Shown piece by piece: positions 43,918 to 51,986 of a DNA stretch of 64,000 nt. This stretch comes from Dietzia psychralcaliphila. GTDB taxonomy: Bacteria; Actinomycetota; Actinomycetes; Mycobacteriales; Mycobacteriaceae. The DNA lies in contig NZ_CP015453.1 of NCBI RefSeq assembly GCF_003096095.1, positions 3,472,001 through 3,536,000 of the forward strand, given 5' to 3'. Made by a program: the position numbers and the translations under genes. Below the pieces are notes generated by a model. The model saw nothing but the letters and a program-made list of their open reading frames with translations, was not told where the DNA came from and made no database searches. Every line of letters begins with the position of its first letter. The stretch's first letter is position 1.

Positions 43918-43923
43918 TAGACT
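43918..43923 (+). promoter_or_regulatory. -10 box (TAGACT), leaderless layout, for sigK
   Basis: TAGACT ends 7 nt before the GTG at 43931. It supports that GTG over an upstream ATG at 43853 that overlaps the oxidoreductase stop. Confidence 0.55.
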
Positions 43924-43930
43924 GTCCCCC

Positions 43931-44512
43931 GTGTCCGAGCCCACCGCCCCGTCGCTGGCCGATCCGGGACGCCTACTGGAGCTCTCCGCAGCCGGCGATC
44001 TCGATGCCTTCGCCCGCTTCTACGACCTCATGGCGCCCCGCGTGCACGGTCTCGCGCTCCGGATCCTGCGCGACCCGGGGTACGCAGAAGAGACGGTGCA
44101 GGAGGTGTTCCTGCAGGTCTGGAAACAGGCCTCGGGGTACAGCCCGAAGCTCGGGTCGGTTCACTCGTGGGTGTTGACCATCGCCCACCGACGTGCGGTG
44201 GACCGGGTGCGGTCCGAGAGTTCCGCGGCCCGCCGCGACGAGGCGGACGCGGCCGCAGGGGTCGCCCACTCCGGGGACATCGCCGACCAGGTGACCGACG
44301 AGATCACCCGGGAAGAGGACGCTGCGGACATCCGTCGATGTCTGGGAGAACTCACCGAGAACCAACGTGAGTCGATCGAGATGGCGTACTTCTCCGGGCT
44401 GACCTACCGCGAGGTCGCGGACCAGCTGGGGGCCGCACTGCCCACGATCAAGTCACGAATCCGCGACGGCCTGCGCCGTCTCAAGAATTGCCTGGGAGGT
44501 GAACTGTCATGA
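43931..44512 (+). CDS. sigK: ECF RNA polymerase sigma factor SigK
   Basis: 193 residues. Region 2 is DAFARFYDLMAPRVHGLALRILRDPGYAEETVQEVFLQVW, region 4 is LTENQRESIEMAYFSGLTYREVADQLGAALPTIKSRI; both are ECF type, and order and size match mycobacterial SigK (187 residues). It is followed with a 4-nt ATGA overlap by rskA, its anti-sigma factor. In mycobacteria SigK drives the mpt70/mpt83 locus and its own cluster, and the fasciclin lipoprotein gene and UfaA1-like gene here reproduce that neighbourhood. Confidence 0.93.
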   Translation: MSEPTAPSLADPGRLLELSAAGDLDAFARFYDLMAPRVHGLALRILRDPGYAEETVQEVFLQVWKQASGYSPKLGSVHSWVLTIAHRRAVDRVRSESSAARRDEADAAAGVAHSGDIADQVTDEITREEDAADIRRCLGELTENQRESIEMAYFSGLTYREVADQLGAALPTIKSRIRDGLRRLKNCLGGELS

Positions 44513-45372
44513 CAGTCCGACATCACGATCATCCGGAGTCCCCGGACACGGTTCATCCCGAGGACCTGGATCTCTACGCGCTGGACGCTCTGGATGAGCA
44601 GGAGGCCGAGACCGTCGAGCAGGCGCTGGTCGCCTCGGCACCGGATCAGCGCCGGTCGATGCTCGCTCACATCCGGTCCACCCGGGAACTGGCGGCCGAT
44701 ATGGTGGCTGACGCCAACCTGGACGTCCCTCCCCCGCCCACGCTCCGCACCAGGGTTCTCGACATGGTCGCGGCGGAGGCCGGGCCCGGGAACGACACGA
44801 TGGATGCCGCGAACACCGACGACGCCCGGGACACCGGGGGCGCGGCAGTGGTCGATCTGAGCCGGATGCGTGAGCGTCGGCGCCCCGGGACGTGGACCTT
44901 CGTCGCGACCGCGGCGGCGGCCATCGTGCTGGTGGCCGCGGGGGTGACCGTCGGGAGACTGACGGGCGGCGTGGCGACGGACGACAACCTTCCGGTCGCG
45001 GCCCCGCCCGCCGCGACGATGCCGGAGGAGGTGACGTCCCTGCTCACGGCACCTGACCTCGAGGTGGCCCGCGGCCAGGTGGGCGGCACCGGCAGCGCGA
45101 CCGTCATCGCGTCCAAGTCGGCCGACATGGCGGTCATCTCCATGACCGGGATCCCGGAGCCGGCCGAGGGCCGCGCCTACCAGCTGTGGCTGATGGGTCC
45201 GGATCACGACCCGATCCCTGCCGGCACGATGGAATCCGGCGAGGTGGGCCCGTCGCCCTCCGCCGAGCTCAGCGGGATCCGCAACTCCGCTCAGATCGGG
45301 ATCACCGAGGAGCCCGCGGGCGGTTCCCCGGCTCCGACAGGCCAGGTCCTGCTGGCGCTCGACCTGGCCTGA
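44509..45372 (+). CDS. rskA: Anti-sigma-K factor RskA
   Basis: 287 residues. N-terminal zinc-less anti-sigma domain (LDLYALDALDEQEAETVEQAL, about 17-110), one membrane segment (TWTFVATAAAAIVLVAAGVTVG near 125-147), and an extracytoplasmic RskA C-terminal domain with SMTGIPEPAEGRAYQLWLMGPD and GITEEPAGGSPAPTGQVLLALDL. It holds SigK at the membrane until regulated proteolysis releases it. The stop lies 3 bp from the convergent alcohol dehydrogenase stop. Confidence 0.93.
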   Translation: MTVRHHDHPESPDTVHPEDLDLYALDALDEQEAETVEQALVASAPDQRRSMLAHIRSTRELAADMVADANLDVPPPPTLRTRVLDMVAAEAGPGNDTMDAANTDDARDTGGAAVVDLSRMRERRRPGTWTFVATAAAAIVLVAAGVTVGRLTGGVATDDNLPVAAPPAATMPEEVTSLLTAPDLEVARGQVGGTGSATVIASKSADMAVISMTGIPEPAEGRAYQLWLMGPDHDPIPAGTMESGEVGPSPSAELSGIRNSAQIGITEEPAGGSPAPTGQVLLALDLA

Positions 45373-45374
45373 GT

Positions 45375-46400
45375 TCAGGGTGTGACGAGGACCTTCAACG
45401 ACTCGCGCTCGTCCATCGCGCGGTACCCCTCGGCCACGTCCTCCAGGCCGACGGTGCGATCGAAGACACGGCCCGGGTCGTCGGTGCCGTCCATGATGCC
45501 GGGCAGCAGCTCCGCCACGTACTCGTGCACGGGCGCCGGGCTGCCCGTGAGCTCGATGTTGCGACCGAACAGGCTGGTGAAGCCGACCGGCGCCTCGGAG
45601 TACTGGGGTACGCCCACGCGGGAGATCACGCCGCCGGGCCGGACGATCCCCACGGACTGCTCGTAGGCGGGCATGTGGCCGACGGCCTCGAGTACGGCGC
45701 GGACCCCTCGCCCACCGGTGAGCTCGAGAACCTTCTGGATGCCCTCCTCGCCGCGCTCGACAACCACCTCGGTCGCGCCGAACTCGCGGCCGAGGTCGGT
45801 ACGCGACCGGTGCCGGCCCATGAGGATGATCTGCTCGGCGCCCAGCTTCTTCGCGGAGAGCACCGCGAGCAGGCCCACGGCGCCGTCACCGACCACGGCA
45901 ACGGTGTCGCCCTCGCGCACGCCCGCCATCACCGCGGCGTGGTGGCCGGTCCCGTAGACGTCGGCCAGGGTGAGCAGTGAGGGCAGGATCTCCGTCTGGT
46001 CCTCGCCCACCGGCATCACCGTGAGCGTGCCGTCCGCCAGCGGCACGCGCGAGACCTCGGCCTGGCACTCGGTGAGGTACCCGCCGGCAGGGCACGCGCA
46101 GGCGAAGTCCTCGACACAGGTCACGCACGTGGCGTCCTGGTAGTGGAAGGACGTGATCACCAGGTCGCCCTTCGAGACCTTGCTCACCCCGGACCCCACT
46201 TCCTCGACCACGCCGAGCAGTTCGTGGCCCATCCGCGCGGGGCCGTCGGTCGGGTCCATGGAGTGATAGGGGTGCAGGTCGGAGCCACAGACGCAGGTGC
46301 GGACCATCCGGACGATCGCGTCGGTGGGCTGTTCGATCCGGGGGGCGGCGACGTTCTCCACGCGGACGTCGCCGGGGGCATACATGAGGGTTGCTCGCAT
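45375..46400 (-). CDS. Zinc-dependent alcohol dehydrogenase family protein
   Basis: 341 residues. MDR with catalytic-zinc ligands in RTCVCGSDLHPYH (near 38) and GHELLGVVEEVGSG, structural-zinc-like cysteines in CVTCVEDFACACPAGG, and nucleotide binding in VAVVGDGAVGLLAVLSAKKLG. It resembles the tdh/adh-like proteins next to SigK-type clusters only by position; the alcohol substrate is unknown. ATG at 46400 rather than 46409, because TACTGT lies 7 nt upstream. Confidence 0.9.
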   Translation of the reverse strand: MRATLMYAPGDVRVENVAAPRIEQPTDAIVRMVRTCVCGSDLHPYHSMDPTDGPARMGHELLGVVEEVGSGVSKVSKGDLVITSFHYQDATCVTCVEDFACACPAGGYLTECQAEVSRVPLADGTLTVMPVGEDQTEILPSLLTLADVYGTGHHAAVMAGVREGDTVAVVGDGAVGLLAVLSAKKLGAEQIILMGRHRSRTDLGREFGATEVVVERGEEGIQKVLELTGGRGVRAVLEAVGHMPAYEQSVGIVRPGGVISRVGVPQYSEAPVGFTSLFGRNIELTGSPAPVHEYVAELLPGIMDGTDDPGRVFDRTVGLEDVAEGYRAMDERESLKVLVTP

Positions 46401-46407
46401 GCCGCCC

Positions 46408-46413
46408 ACAGTA
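46408..46413 (-). promoter_or_regulatory. -10 box (TACTGT), leaderless layout
   Basis: On the minus strand TACTGT ends 7 nt before the ATG at 46400, with no ribosome-binding site. Confidence 0.55.
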
Positions 46414-46454
46414 CGGGCGGTGCCCGATCGGGCCGGCCAATCAGTGTCGGTGCG

Positions 46455-47744
46455 TCACGCCTGCCACCACTGCCTCAGGGGAACGTCCCAGGTCATGGTG
46501 TCGCCGAGGCGGACGGCCAGGATCTGGTGGAGCTGGATCTTGTTGTGCTCGAAGCCGTACTGGCAGGCCCCCATGTAGAGCCCCCACAGCTTGGCCATCG
46601 GTTCGCCCACCTCCTCGACCGCCTCGTCCCAGTGATCGACGAGGTTCGCGCACCAGTCACGGAGGGTATACGCGTAGTGCTGTCGGAGGTTCTCCTCGTG
46701 GACCACCTCGAATCCGGCGTTCTCGGCCTCGAGGTGAATGGTCCCGGCCCCGGCGAGCTCGCCGTCCGGAAAGATGTACCGGTCGATGAACCCGCCCGCT
46801 TTGGTGATCCGCGTGTTGTCGGGTCTGGTGATGCAGTGGTTGAGCAGACGCCCGCCCGGCCTGAGGTAGCCGTGTAGCCGGGTGAAGTAGTCGTGGTAGT
46901 TCCGCCGCCCGATGTGCTCGGTCATCCCGATCGAACTGACCGCGTCGAAGTCCCTCTCGGGCACGTCCCGGTAGTCCTGCAGCCGCACCTGCGCCAGGTC
47001 ACCGAGCCCGTCGGCCTCGATACCGGCCCGGCCCCACTCGGCCTGCTCCCTGGACAGGGTCACCCCGATCACGTGCACGCCGCGACTCGCCGCGTAGCGG
47101 ACCATTCCGCCCCACCCGCAGCCCACGTCCAGCAGCCGGTCGCCGGCCTTCAACCCGAGTTTGTCGAACACCAGGCGGTACTTGTTCTCCTGCGCCGTCT
47201 CCAGCGAGGCCTGAGTGTCGGGGTAGCAGGCACAGGTGTACGCCATGGTCGGCCCGAGGATCCACGAGTAGAACCGGTTGGACACGTCGTAGTGGTAGCT
47301 CACCGACTGCGAGTCCCTCGCCTTCGAGTGCCGTCGCATGCCGTGCAGCACGCGTTGCCACGGCGGGGGGACCTCCTGCTCGGGGATCGGTGGGACCGTC
47401 AGGTTCTCCCGCCCGATCGACCGGGCGATCCGCACCATCGTCCGGGCGTCGGGCCGACGGGTCATGGACTTGCGGAACACCTCGAGCGCGCCGAACACGT
47501 CCCGCGGCGCCCCGGGATGTACGCCCACCACCTCGAGTTCGCCCATCAGGTAGGCACGGGCCAGTCCGAGGTCGCCGGGCGCGGTCACGAAGTACTGCAG
47601 CGCCCTCTCGCTCTTCAGGCGTAGCACCAGACCGTTGTCCTCCCGGCCGATCGCTGAGCCGTCGTACGCCTCGATCCGTAGGGGCGGTTCGCCCGTCGCG
47701 AACGCGCCGATGATCTCACCGATCGTCATCCTGTCCGTCGTCAC
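46455..47744 (-). CDS. ufaA1: Cyclopropane-fatty-acyl-phospholipid synthase family methyltransferase (UfaA1/TmsB/BfaB-like)
   Basis: 429 residues. CFA-synthase fold: N-terminal substrate domain (IGEIIGAFATGEPPLRIEAYDG), SAM motif RLLDVGCGWGGMVRYAASRG near 245, SIGMTEHIGRRNYHDYF and the C-terminal FEHNKIQLHQILAVRLG. Size and neighbourhood match mycobacterial UfaA1 (Rv0447c), the methyltransferase for 10-methyl (tuberculostearic) fatty acids; it methylates oleoyl chains of phospholipids with S-adenosylmethionine. The GTG at 47744 overlaps the stop of the FAD-oxidoreductase gene, its expected reductase partner. Confidence 0.92.
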   Translation of the reverse strand: MTTDRMTIGEIIGAFATGEPPLRIEAYDGSAIGREDNGLVLRLKSERALQYFVTAPGDLGLARAYLMGELEVVGVHPGAPRDVFGALEVFRKSMTRRPDARTMVRIARSIGRENLTVPPIPEQEVPPPWQRVLHGMRRHSKARDSQSVSYHYDVSNRFYSWILGPTMAYTCACYPDTQASLETAQENKYRLVFDKLGLKAGDRLLDVGCGWGGMVRYAASRGVHVIGVTLSREQAEWGRAGIEADGLGDLAQVRLQDYRDVPERDFDAVSSIGMTEHIGRRNYHDYFTRLHGYLRPGGRLLNHCITRPDNTRITKAGGFIDRYIFPDGELAGAGTIHLEAENAGFEVVHEENLRQHYAYTLRDWCANLVDHWDEAVEEVGEPMAKLWGLYMGACQYGFEHNKIQLHQILAVRLGDTMTWDVPLRQWWQA

Positions 47745-49213
47745 CGTGCACCCACCGCCTTGTCGTAGAGGGTCGAGAAGCGACCCTGCGGATCGAACTG
47801 GTTCTTGAGCCGCGCCGCGTGCTCGCCGCCGTACAACTGGTCGAACTCCTCCCGGGAGTAGAAGACCTCGGAATACAGAGATTTGTGTCCGCCGAGCCGG
47901 GAGACCTCCTCCTCGATGCGTCGGTTCCACGCCCCCTCGGCCATTCCCGGCTCGATCGGGGCGGAGGACCAGAACCCGATGTTGACGTAGGTGGTGTCGG
48001 GTGCCAGCGGATACAGCGGCCACGGACGATCGGACCCCGGTCCGTCTCCGAGAGTCGGTGCCGGGGTGCGCTCCCGGAGTCGCAGCGGGCACACCCACAG
48101 TGGTTCGATGGGCACCTCGCGCAGAAACCACTCGAGGAACTCGGCGGTGCGGTCGATGGTCACCTCGACGTCCTGCACCACCCGTTCGCGCGGCCCCTCG
48201 CCCTTGAGCGCCCCGATCCTGTCGCCCAGGTCGTAGCGGTGGTCGAGCCCGATTATCTTCCAGTACGCCGAGGACCTGAGCAGCTGCTGCGGCCACAGCC
48301 TGCGGATTCGGGGGTTCTGCACCCCGAACGCGCGCGAGCACCAGAACCAGTCGGTGTCCCAGCGCCAGAGGTAGTCGCGGATGGTCAGCCGGTCGCGGAC
48401 CACCGACCCGGCGGGCCCACCGTGCCGGATCGACCGGTAGTAGACGGCCTGCTTGTCCCGCACCCCCGAGTAATCCGAGACGGGGCCGGGCTCGTCGGTC
48501 CACCGCCCCAGGGTCAGGTAGGACTCGTCCGCCGTGAAGACGACCCCGTCGAGGAAGTCGACCTCCTCGTCGTCGTGGGACCCGGACTCGCTGATCCGCG
48601 CCAGCCCGTCGGTCAGCGCGGCGAGGGTGTCGAACCGGACGTGCCGCAACTCCACGTACCGCGACACCGGTTCGAGCGCGATACGCAGCCGCACCGCGTA
48701 GCCCAGCGAACCGTAGGAATTGGGGAAGCCGCGGTGCAGCGCCTGCTCGCGCTCGGTGCCGTCGGGGCGCGCCGTGACGATCTCGCCGGTGCCGGTGAGC
48801 ACGTCCATCTCCAGCACCGACTCGTGCGGCAGTCCCAACCGGAACGAGCTGGACTCGATGCCCAACCCGGTGACCGCGCCGCCCAGAGTGATGGTCTTGA
48901 GCTGCGGCACCACGTACGGCATCAGCCCGTACGGCAGGGTGGCGTCCACCAGGTCCTCGTACGTGCACATGCCCTGGACGTCGGCGGTGCGGGCGTCCGG
49001 GTCCACGGAGACGACGCGCGTCAGACCGGTGGTGTCCAGGCCTGGTGACGACGACGAAGTGCGCGGCCTGAACAGATTGGACGTCTTCTTGGCAAGCCGG
49101 GCGGGCTCACCCCGGGGAATCGCCTCGAAGCTGGCCAGGAGTCGTCCCACACCCTCGTCGTGGCGACGGCGTCCGACGATCAGCGATCCGGACGGATGAC
49201 CATCAGTGCCCAT
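47741..49213 (-). CDS. FAD-binding oxidoreductase (TmsA/BfaA-like, 10-methylene fatty acid reductase)
   Basis: 490 residues. FAD-binding type-4 (PCMH/VAO) fold: VQGMCTYEDLVDATLPYGLMPYVVPQLKTITLGGAVTGLGIESSSF, with the DWARF-type C-terminal region PPIEPGMAEG... RIEEEVSRLGGHKSLYSEVFYSREEF. Together with the coupled CFA-type methyltransferase this is the bfaB-bfaA/tmsB-tmsA pair that makes 10-methyl-branched fatty acids: the methyltransferase forms a 10-methylene group, the flavoenzyme reduces it. The ATG at 49213 has TAGGGT 7 nt upstream. Confidence 0.88.
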   Translation of the reverse strand: MGTDGHPSGSLIVGRRRHDEGVGRLLASFEAIPRGEPARLAKKTSNLFRPRTSSSSPGLDTTGLTRVVSVDPDARTADVQGMCTYEDLVDATLPYGLMPYVVPQLKTITLGGAVTGLGIESSSFRLGLPHESVLEMDVLTGTGEIVTARPDGTEREQALHRGFPNSYGSLGYAVRLRIALEPVSRYVELRHVRFDTLAALTDGLARISESGSHDDEEVDFLDGVVFTADESYLTLGRWTDEPGPVSDYSGVRDKQAVYYRSIRHGGPAGSVVRDRLTIRDYLWRWDTDWFWCSRAFGVQNPRIRRLWPQQLLRSSAYWKIIGLDHRYDLGDRIGALKGEGPRERVVQDVEVTIDRTAEFLEWFLREVPIEPLWVCPLRLRERTPAPTLGDGPGSDRPWPLYPLAPDTTYVNIGFWSSAPIEPGMAEGAWNRRIEEEVSRLGGHKSLYSEVFYSREEFDQLYGGEHAARLKNQFDPQGRFSTLYDKAVGAR

Positions 49214-49220
49214 GCGCCCC

Positions 49221-49226
49221 ACCCTA
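49221..49226 (-). promoter_or_regulatory. -10 box (TAGGGT), leaderless layout
   Basis: On the minus strand TAGGGT ends 7 nt before the ATG of the FAD-oxidoreductase gene, the first gene of the 10-methyl fatty acid pair. Confidence 0.6.
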
Positions 49227-49354
49227 GTGGCGGTCGACGAGCATCGGAGTTGATACGTCCGGTGTCCACCCCGGGGACCCCGACGCGTCACCGTGGCGGC
49301 CTCACCGGGAGGAAGCCGGCGACTCCCTGGATCCCGTCTCGATCGCATTTCGAT

Positions 49355-49370
49355 TGTGACACCAGTCATA
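49355..49370 (+). promoter_or_regulatory. Candidate CRP/GlxR-like site
   Basis: TGTGA-CACCAG-TCATA matches the TGTGA-N6-TCACA pattern in 9 of 10 positions. It lies 93 bp before the start of the DUF732 gene, in the 249-bp divergent gap that otherwise shows no clear feature. Confidence 0.35.
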
Positions 49371-49462
49371 TCGCGCGGGCCAAACGGTCTCTGTCCCGTC
49401 CGCCGCTTACGTACCCTTCCCGCATATCGACCCCCGCATCTCACCACCGAGGAGGGCCCGTC

Positions 49463-50005
49463 ATGACCGCACGTGCACACCGAGCCGCCCAGGCCACCAG
49501 GCGAACCCCTGCAACCCGCCCCGGTCGCCGTCGCGCGGTCGCCGCGGCGTCCGGATTCGCGGCACTCGCCCTGGTCCTGGGGGCGTGCGGCGAGGAGGGC
49601 ACGGCGGAGGACGCGGTCGGTGACGCGACCAGCGCGGTGGGGTCCGTGGCCGCCGAGGCCACCTCGGCGGTCGGTGACGCCACCGACGGTGACGGGGCGA
49701 CGACCGGTGAGCAACCGGCGCCTGACAGGACGGGCGAGAACGGCGGTGACGACCGGGCCCCCGACGAGCAGTTCCTGAGCGAGATCCGGACCGTCGGTGT
49801 GGACGCCGAGGACGAGCAGGCCTACCTCACCCGGGGGCGCGACGCCTGCGCATCACTCGATGGCGACATGGGTTACGTCGACGTGGTCCGGCAGTACAAC
49901 GACGCGCACCCCGATGCCCCTGTGACGGAGGCGCCGGTGGTGGTGGCGGCCGCGGTCAGGGCGTTCTGCTCCCAGCACCTACCGCAGGTCGGCCAGGGGG
50001 GCTAG
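49463..50005 (+). CDS. DUF732 domain lipoprotein
   Basis: 180 residues. Signal peptide with lipobox LVLGAC (Cys near 41), then an acidic Ala/Thr/Gly/Asp linker (AEDAVGDATSAVGSVAAEA repeats), and a C-terminal DUF732 domain (PDEQFLSEIRTVGVD ... RDACASLDG ... FCSQHLPQV) with two Cys that probably form a disulfide. DUF732 proteins are small secreted or surface proteins of mycolata without assigned function. GAGGAGGG lies 8 nt before the ATG. Confidence 0.9.
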   Translation: MTARAHRAAQATRRTPATRPGRRRAVAAASGFAALALVLGACGEEGTAEDAVGDATSAVGSVAAEATSAVGDATDGDGATTGEQPAPDRTGENGGDDRAPDEQFLSEIRTVGVDAEDEQAYLTRGRDACASLDGDMGYVDVVRQYNDAHPDAPVTEAPVVVAAAVRAFCSQHLPQVGQGG

Positions 50006-50066
50006 GTCCGCCAGGGTCGAGGTGGGGAAAGCGCCGATCCGGGGCACGGCCGAGGTGGGCACTGCC

Positions 50067-51221
50067 TCACAGGCCCTCCCTGTCCAGCGCCTCCGCGGTG
50101 AGCCGGCGACCGAGTTCGATCATCTCCTCCGCCCGGTGGAAGTCGAACGCCGAACACGAGTCGGAGGGCACCTCCACGAGTACGTCCGGACGGTTGCCGG
50201 CCATCCGGTACCCGGTGAGGATGCTCTGCATGGCCTCGATCGACTGGGAGACCACGTCGAAGATCCGCAGCGTGCCCGGGAGGGACTCGAGGCTCCGCTC
50301 GTCACCGAGCGCCTCGGCCCGGACCTCCCGTTCGCCCTCCTCGACCGCTTCCTCGACCTCTGGCGACGGCTGCTCCGACCCTCTCGGGGTCGGCGCGCCG
50401 ACGGCTGCCGGGTCGAAATCCGTTCCCTCCCCGCCAGAGTCGATCCCGTCCACCCCTGCCGTCTCCGCCCCGGCCGCGTCCTGACCGAAGCGGGCCGCGA
50501 CGAGCCGCACCAGGTCGGCGTCACGGACGTCCGCTGCCGCGATCCGAATGCGGCCGGAGAGCCTGGCGGCGGTCCCCGCGGCGACGGTGCCGCCCTTCTT
50601 CGAGATCTTCGGATCGGCCACGGCCGACGGTTCCTCCGGGTCCGAGCTCTCCTGGAACGTGGAACCGCGGATCCCGGCCCGTCGACCGGTCAGTGACACG
50701 GCCAGGACCAGATCACTCTCCACCGAGGCGAGCGGTTCGAGCGGGACCGGGTTGGTCACCCCTCCGTCGATCATCAGTCTCCCGCCCACGATCGCCGGTG
50801 TGACGATGCTCGGGATCGCGAACGACGCACGTACCGCGATATCCGCCGGGCCACGGGTGAACCACACCTCCCGGCGCGCCCGCAGGTCGGTGGCCACCGC
50901 GGTGTAGGGGATGGCCAGATCCTCGATCCGCACGTCGTCGAGCATCTCGCCGATCACGCCCATGATCTTGTTGGCACGGATCGCTCCCCCACCGGCGAAG
51001 GACACGTCGAGCAACCGCAGGACGTCCCGCTGTGCCAGACCCCGCACCCATTCCTCGAAACGGTCCAACTCGCCGGCCGCGAGCAGCGAACCCACCACAG
51101 CGCCCATCGACGCCCCGGACACCCCGACCACCTCGTGTCCGCGTGACTCGAGTTCGCGGATGGCCCCGATGTGCGCGTACCCGCGCGCCCCACCGGAACC
51201 CAATGCCAACGCGACCTTCAT
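50067..51221 (-). CDS. Patatin-like phospholipase
   Basis: 384 residues. Patatin domain: oxyanion hole GSGGARGYAHIGAI at 8-21, nucleophile VGVSGASMGAVVG near 40-48 and the catalytic Asp in IDGGVTNPVPL near 172. The C-terminal third contains an acidic low-complexity insert (SPEVEEAVEEGEREVRAEA), then FDVVSQSIEAMQSILTGYRM and a predicted helix. Bacterial patatins hydrolyse phospholipids or other esters. The ATG at 51221 has GAGGAGGA 5-6 nt upstream. Divergent from the DUF4262 gene across a 257-bp gap that holds the dyad and repeats described below. Confidence 0.92.
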   Translation of the reverse strand: MKVALALGSGGARGYAHIGAIRELESRGHEVVGVSGASMGAVVGSLLAAGELDRFEEWVRGLAQRDVLRLLDVSFAGGGAIRANKIMGVIGEMLDDVRIEDLAIPYTAVATDLRARREVWFTRGPADIAVRASFAIPSIVTPAIVGGRLMIDGGVTNPVPLEPLASVESDLVLAVSLTGRRAGIRGSTFQESSDPEEPSAVADPKISKKGGTVAAGTAARLSGRIRIAAADVRDADLVRLVAARFGQDAAGAETAGVDGIDSGGEGTDFDPAAVGAPTPRGSEQPSPEVEEAVEEGEREVRAEALGDERSLESLPGTLRIFDVVSQSIEAMQSILTGYRMAGNRPDVLVEVPSDSCSAFDFHRAEEMIELGRRLTAEALDREGL

Positions 51222-51372
51222 CCGGTCCTCCTCATACGTCTCCTCGAGCGCCCCCGATGACATCACACCGGTGCCGTCCCCTCGGCGAATCGGCCTCCAG
51301 TGTGCACCGGAGCGGCCCATGACATCCCTGGACCACGGCCATCGTGTCGTAGGCGCGATCTACCTTCAACAA

Positions 51373-51396
51373 CGTATCGAGCACCTGTTCGATACG
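51373..51396. promoter_or_regulatory. 24-bp dyad containing a LexA/SOS-like box
   Basis: Arms CGTATCGA (51373-51380) and TCGATACG (51389-51396) are exact reverse complements around an 8-nt centre. The middle reads TCGAGC-ACCT-GTTCGA (51377-51392), one mismatch from the actinobacterial LexA consensus TCGAAC-N4-GTTCGA. It lies 83 bp before the DUF4262 gene start and 152 bp before the divergent patatin start. Confidence 0.5.
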
Positions 51397-51410
51397 AACG
51401 AATACACAGC

Positions 51411-51462
51411 CCGATCGCACACCGCGATCGCACACCGCGATCGCACACCCAGAACGCACACC
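51411..51462. repeat. 13-bp tandem repeat, four units
   Basis: (C/G)CGATCGCACACC at 51411, 51424 and 51437, with a diverged fourth unit at 51450. It separates the dyad from the DUF4262 start. Confidence 0.9.
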
Positions 51463-51478
51463 CCAATGAGGAGTTCCC

Positions 51479-51949
51479 GTGTCCCACACCGCCATCCAGT
51501 TCCGTCCCGTCACCACAATCGATCCCGACATGGCGCTCGTCGCCGCCCACATCGACCGGTTCGGACTGCACCTGGTCCATGTGGGCGAGGGTTGTGCCTG
51601 CGAGGACTGCGAGTCCGCCCCCCTGCCACCGGATCAACGCTTCGGATACACGGTCGGGCTCACCGACCGCGGACACCCGGAACTCCTGGTCCGCGGGTTG
51701 CGAGCCCGGGAGACGGCCGAGCTCCTCAACCGATGGGGCGGCTCCGTCCTGGACGGCCAGGTACTCGCCGCCGGCCACCTGCTGTGCGAGGGCCCCGACG
51801 GGCCGACGTGGGAGCTGGTTCCGGTCCGGCGCCCCTCCAGGACCCTGCGATGGGCGGGGCGCTACTACCGCACTGCCGGAACCGGCGGACTCACTGCCCT
51901 GGAGCTGGTGCCCGCGCGGCGGCCCTGCCCGTGCGACGGGTGCTGCTGA
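51479..51949 (+). CDS. DUF4262 domain protein
   Basis: 156 residues. The DUF4262 core is FGYTVGLTDRGHPELLVRGL (near 56-75) and the C-terminal WGLVPVRRPSRTL-like strand; the N-terminal CACEDCES and the C-terminal PCPCDGCC are Cys-rich, which could bind a metal. Function is unknown. GTG start with GAGGAG 8 nt upstream. The SOS-like dyad upstream suggests DNA-damage control, but this is untested. AroD follows after 37 bp. Confidence 0.85.
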   Translation: MSHTAIQFRPVTTIDPDMALVAAHIDRFGLHLVHVGEGCACEDCESAPLPPDQRFGYTVGLTDRGHPELLVRGLRARETAELLNRWGGSVLDGQVLAAGHLLCEGPDGPTWELVPVRRPSRTLRWAGRYYRTAGTGGLTALELVPARRPCPCDGCC

Positions 51950-51974
51950 GGCCACCGCTCGAGCGGGGTCGTCG

Positions 51975-51980
51975 TAGGGT
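51975..51980 (+). promoter_or_regulatory. -10 box (TAGGGT), leaderless layout
   Basis: TAGGGT ends 6 nt before the ATG of aroD at 51987. Confidence 0.6.
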
Positions 51981-51986
51981 CTACGC

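Noticed and set aside
43853-43930. ATG at 43853 as sigK start, overlapping the Mo-oxidoreductase stop
   Set aside because: The 26 extra residues are not SigK-like, and a TAGACT box lies 7 nt before the GTG at 43931.
47819-49048. 409-codon frame opposite the FAD oxidase gene
   Set aside because: Antisense shadow; the minus-strand frame has a complete FAD-binding domain.
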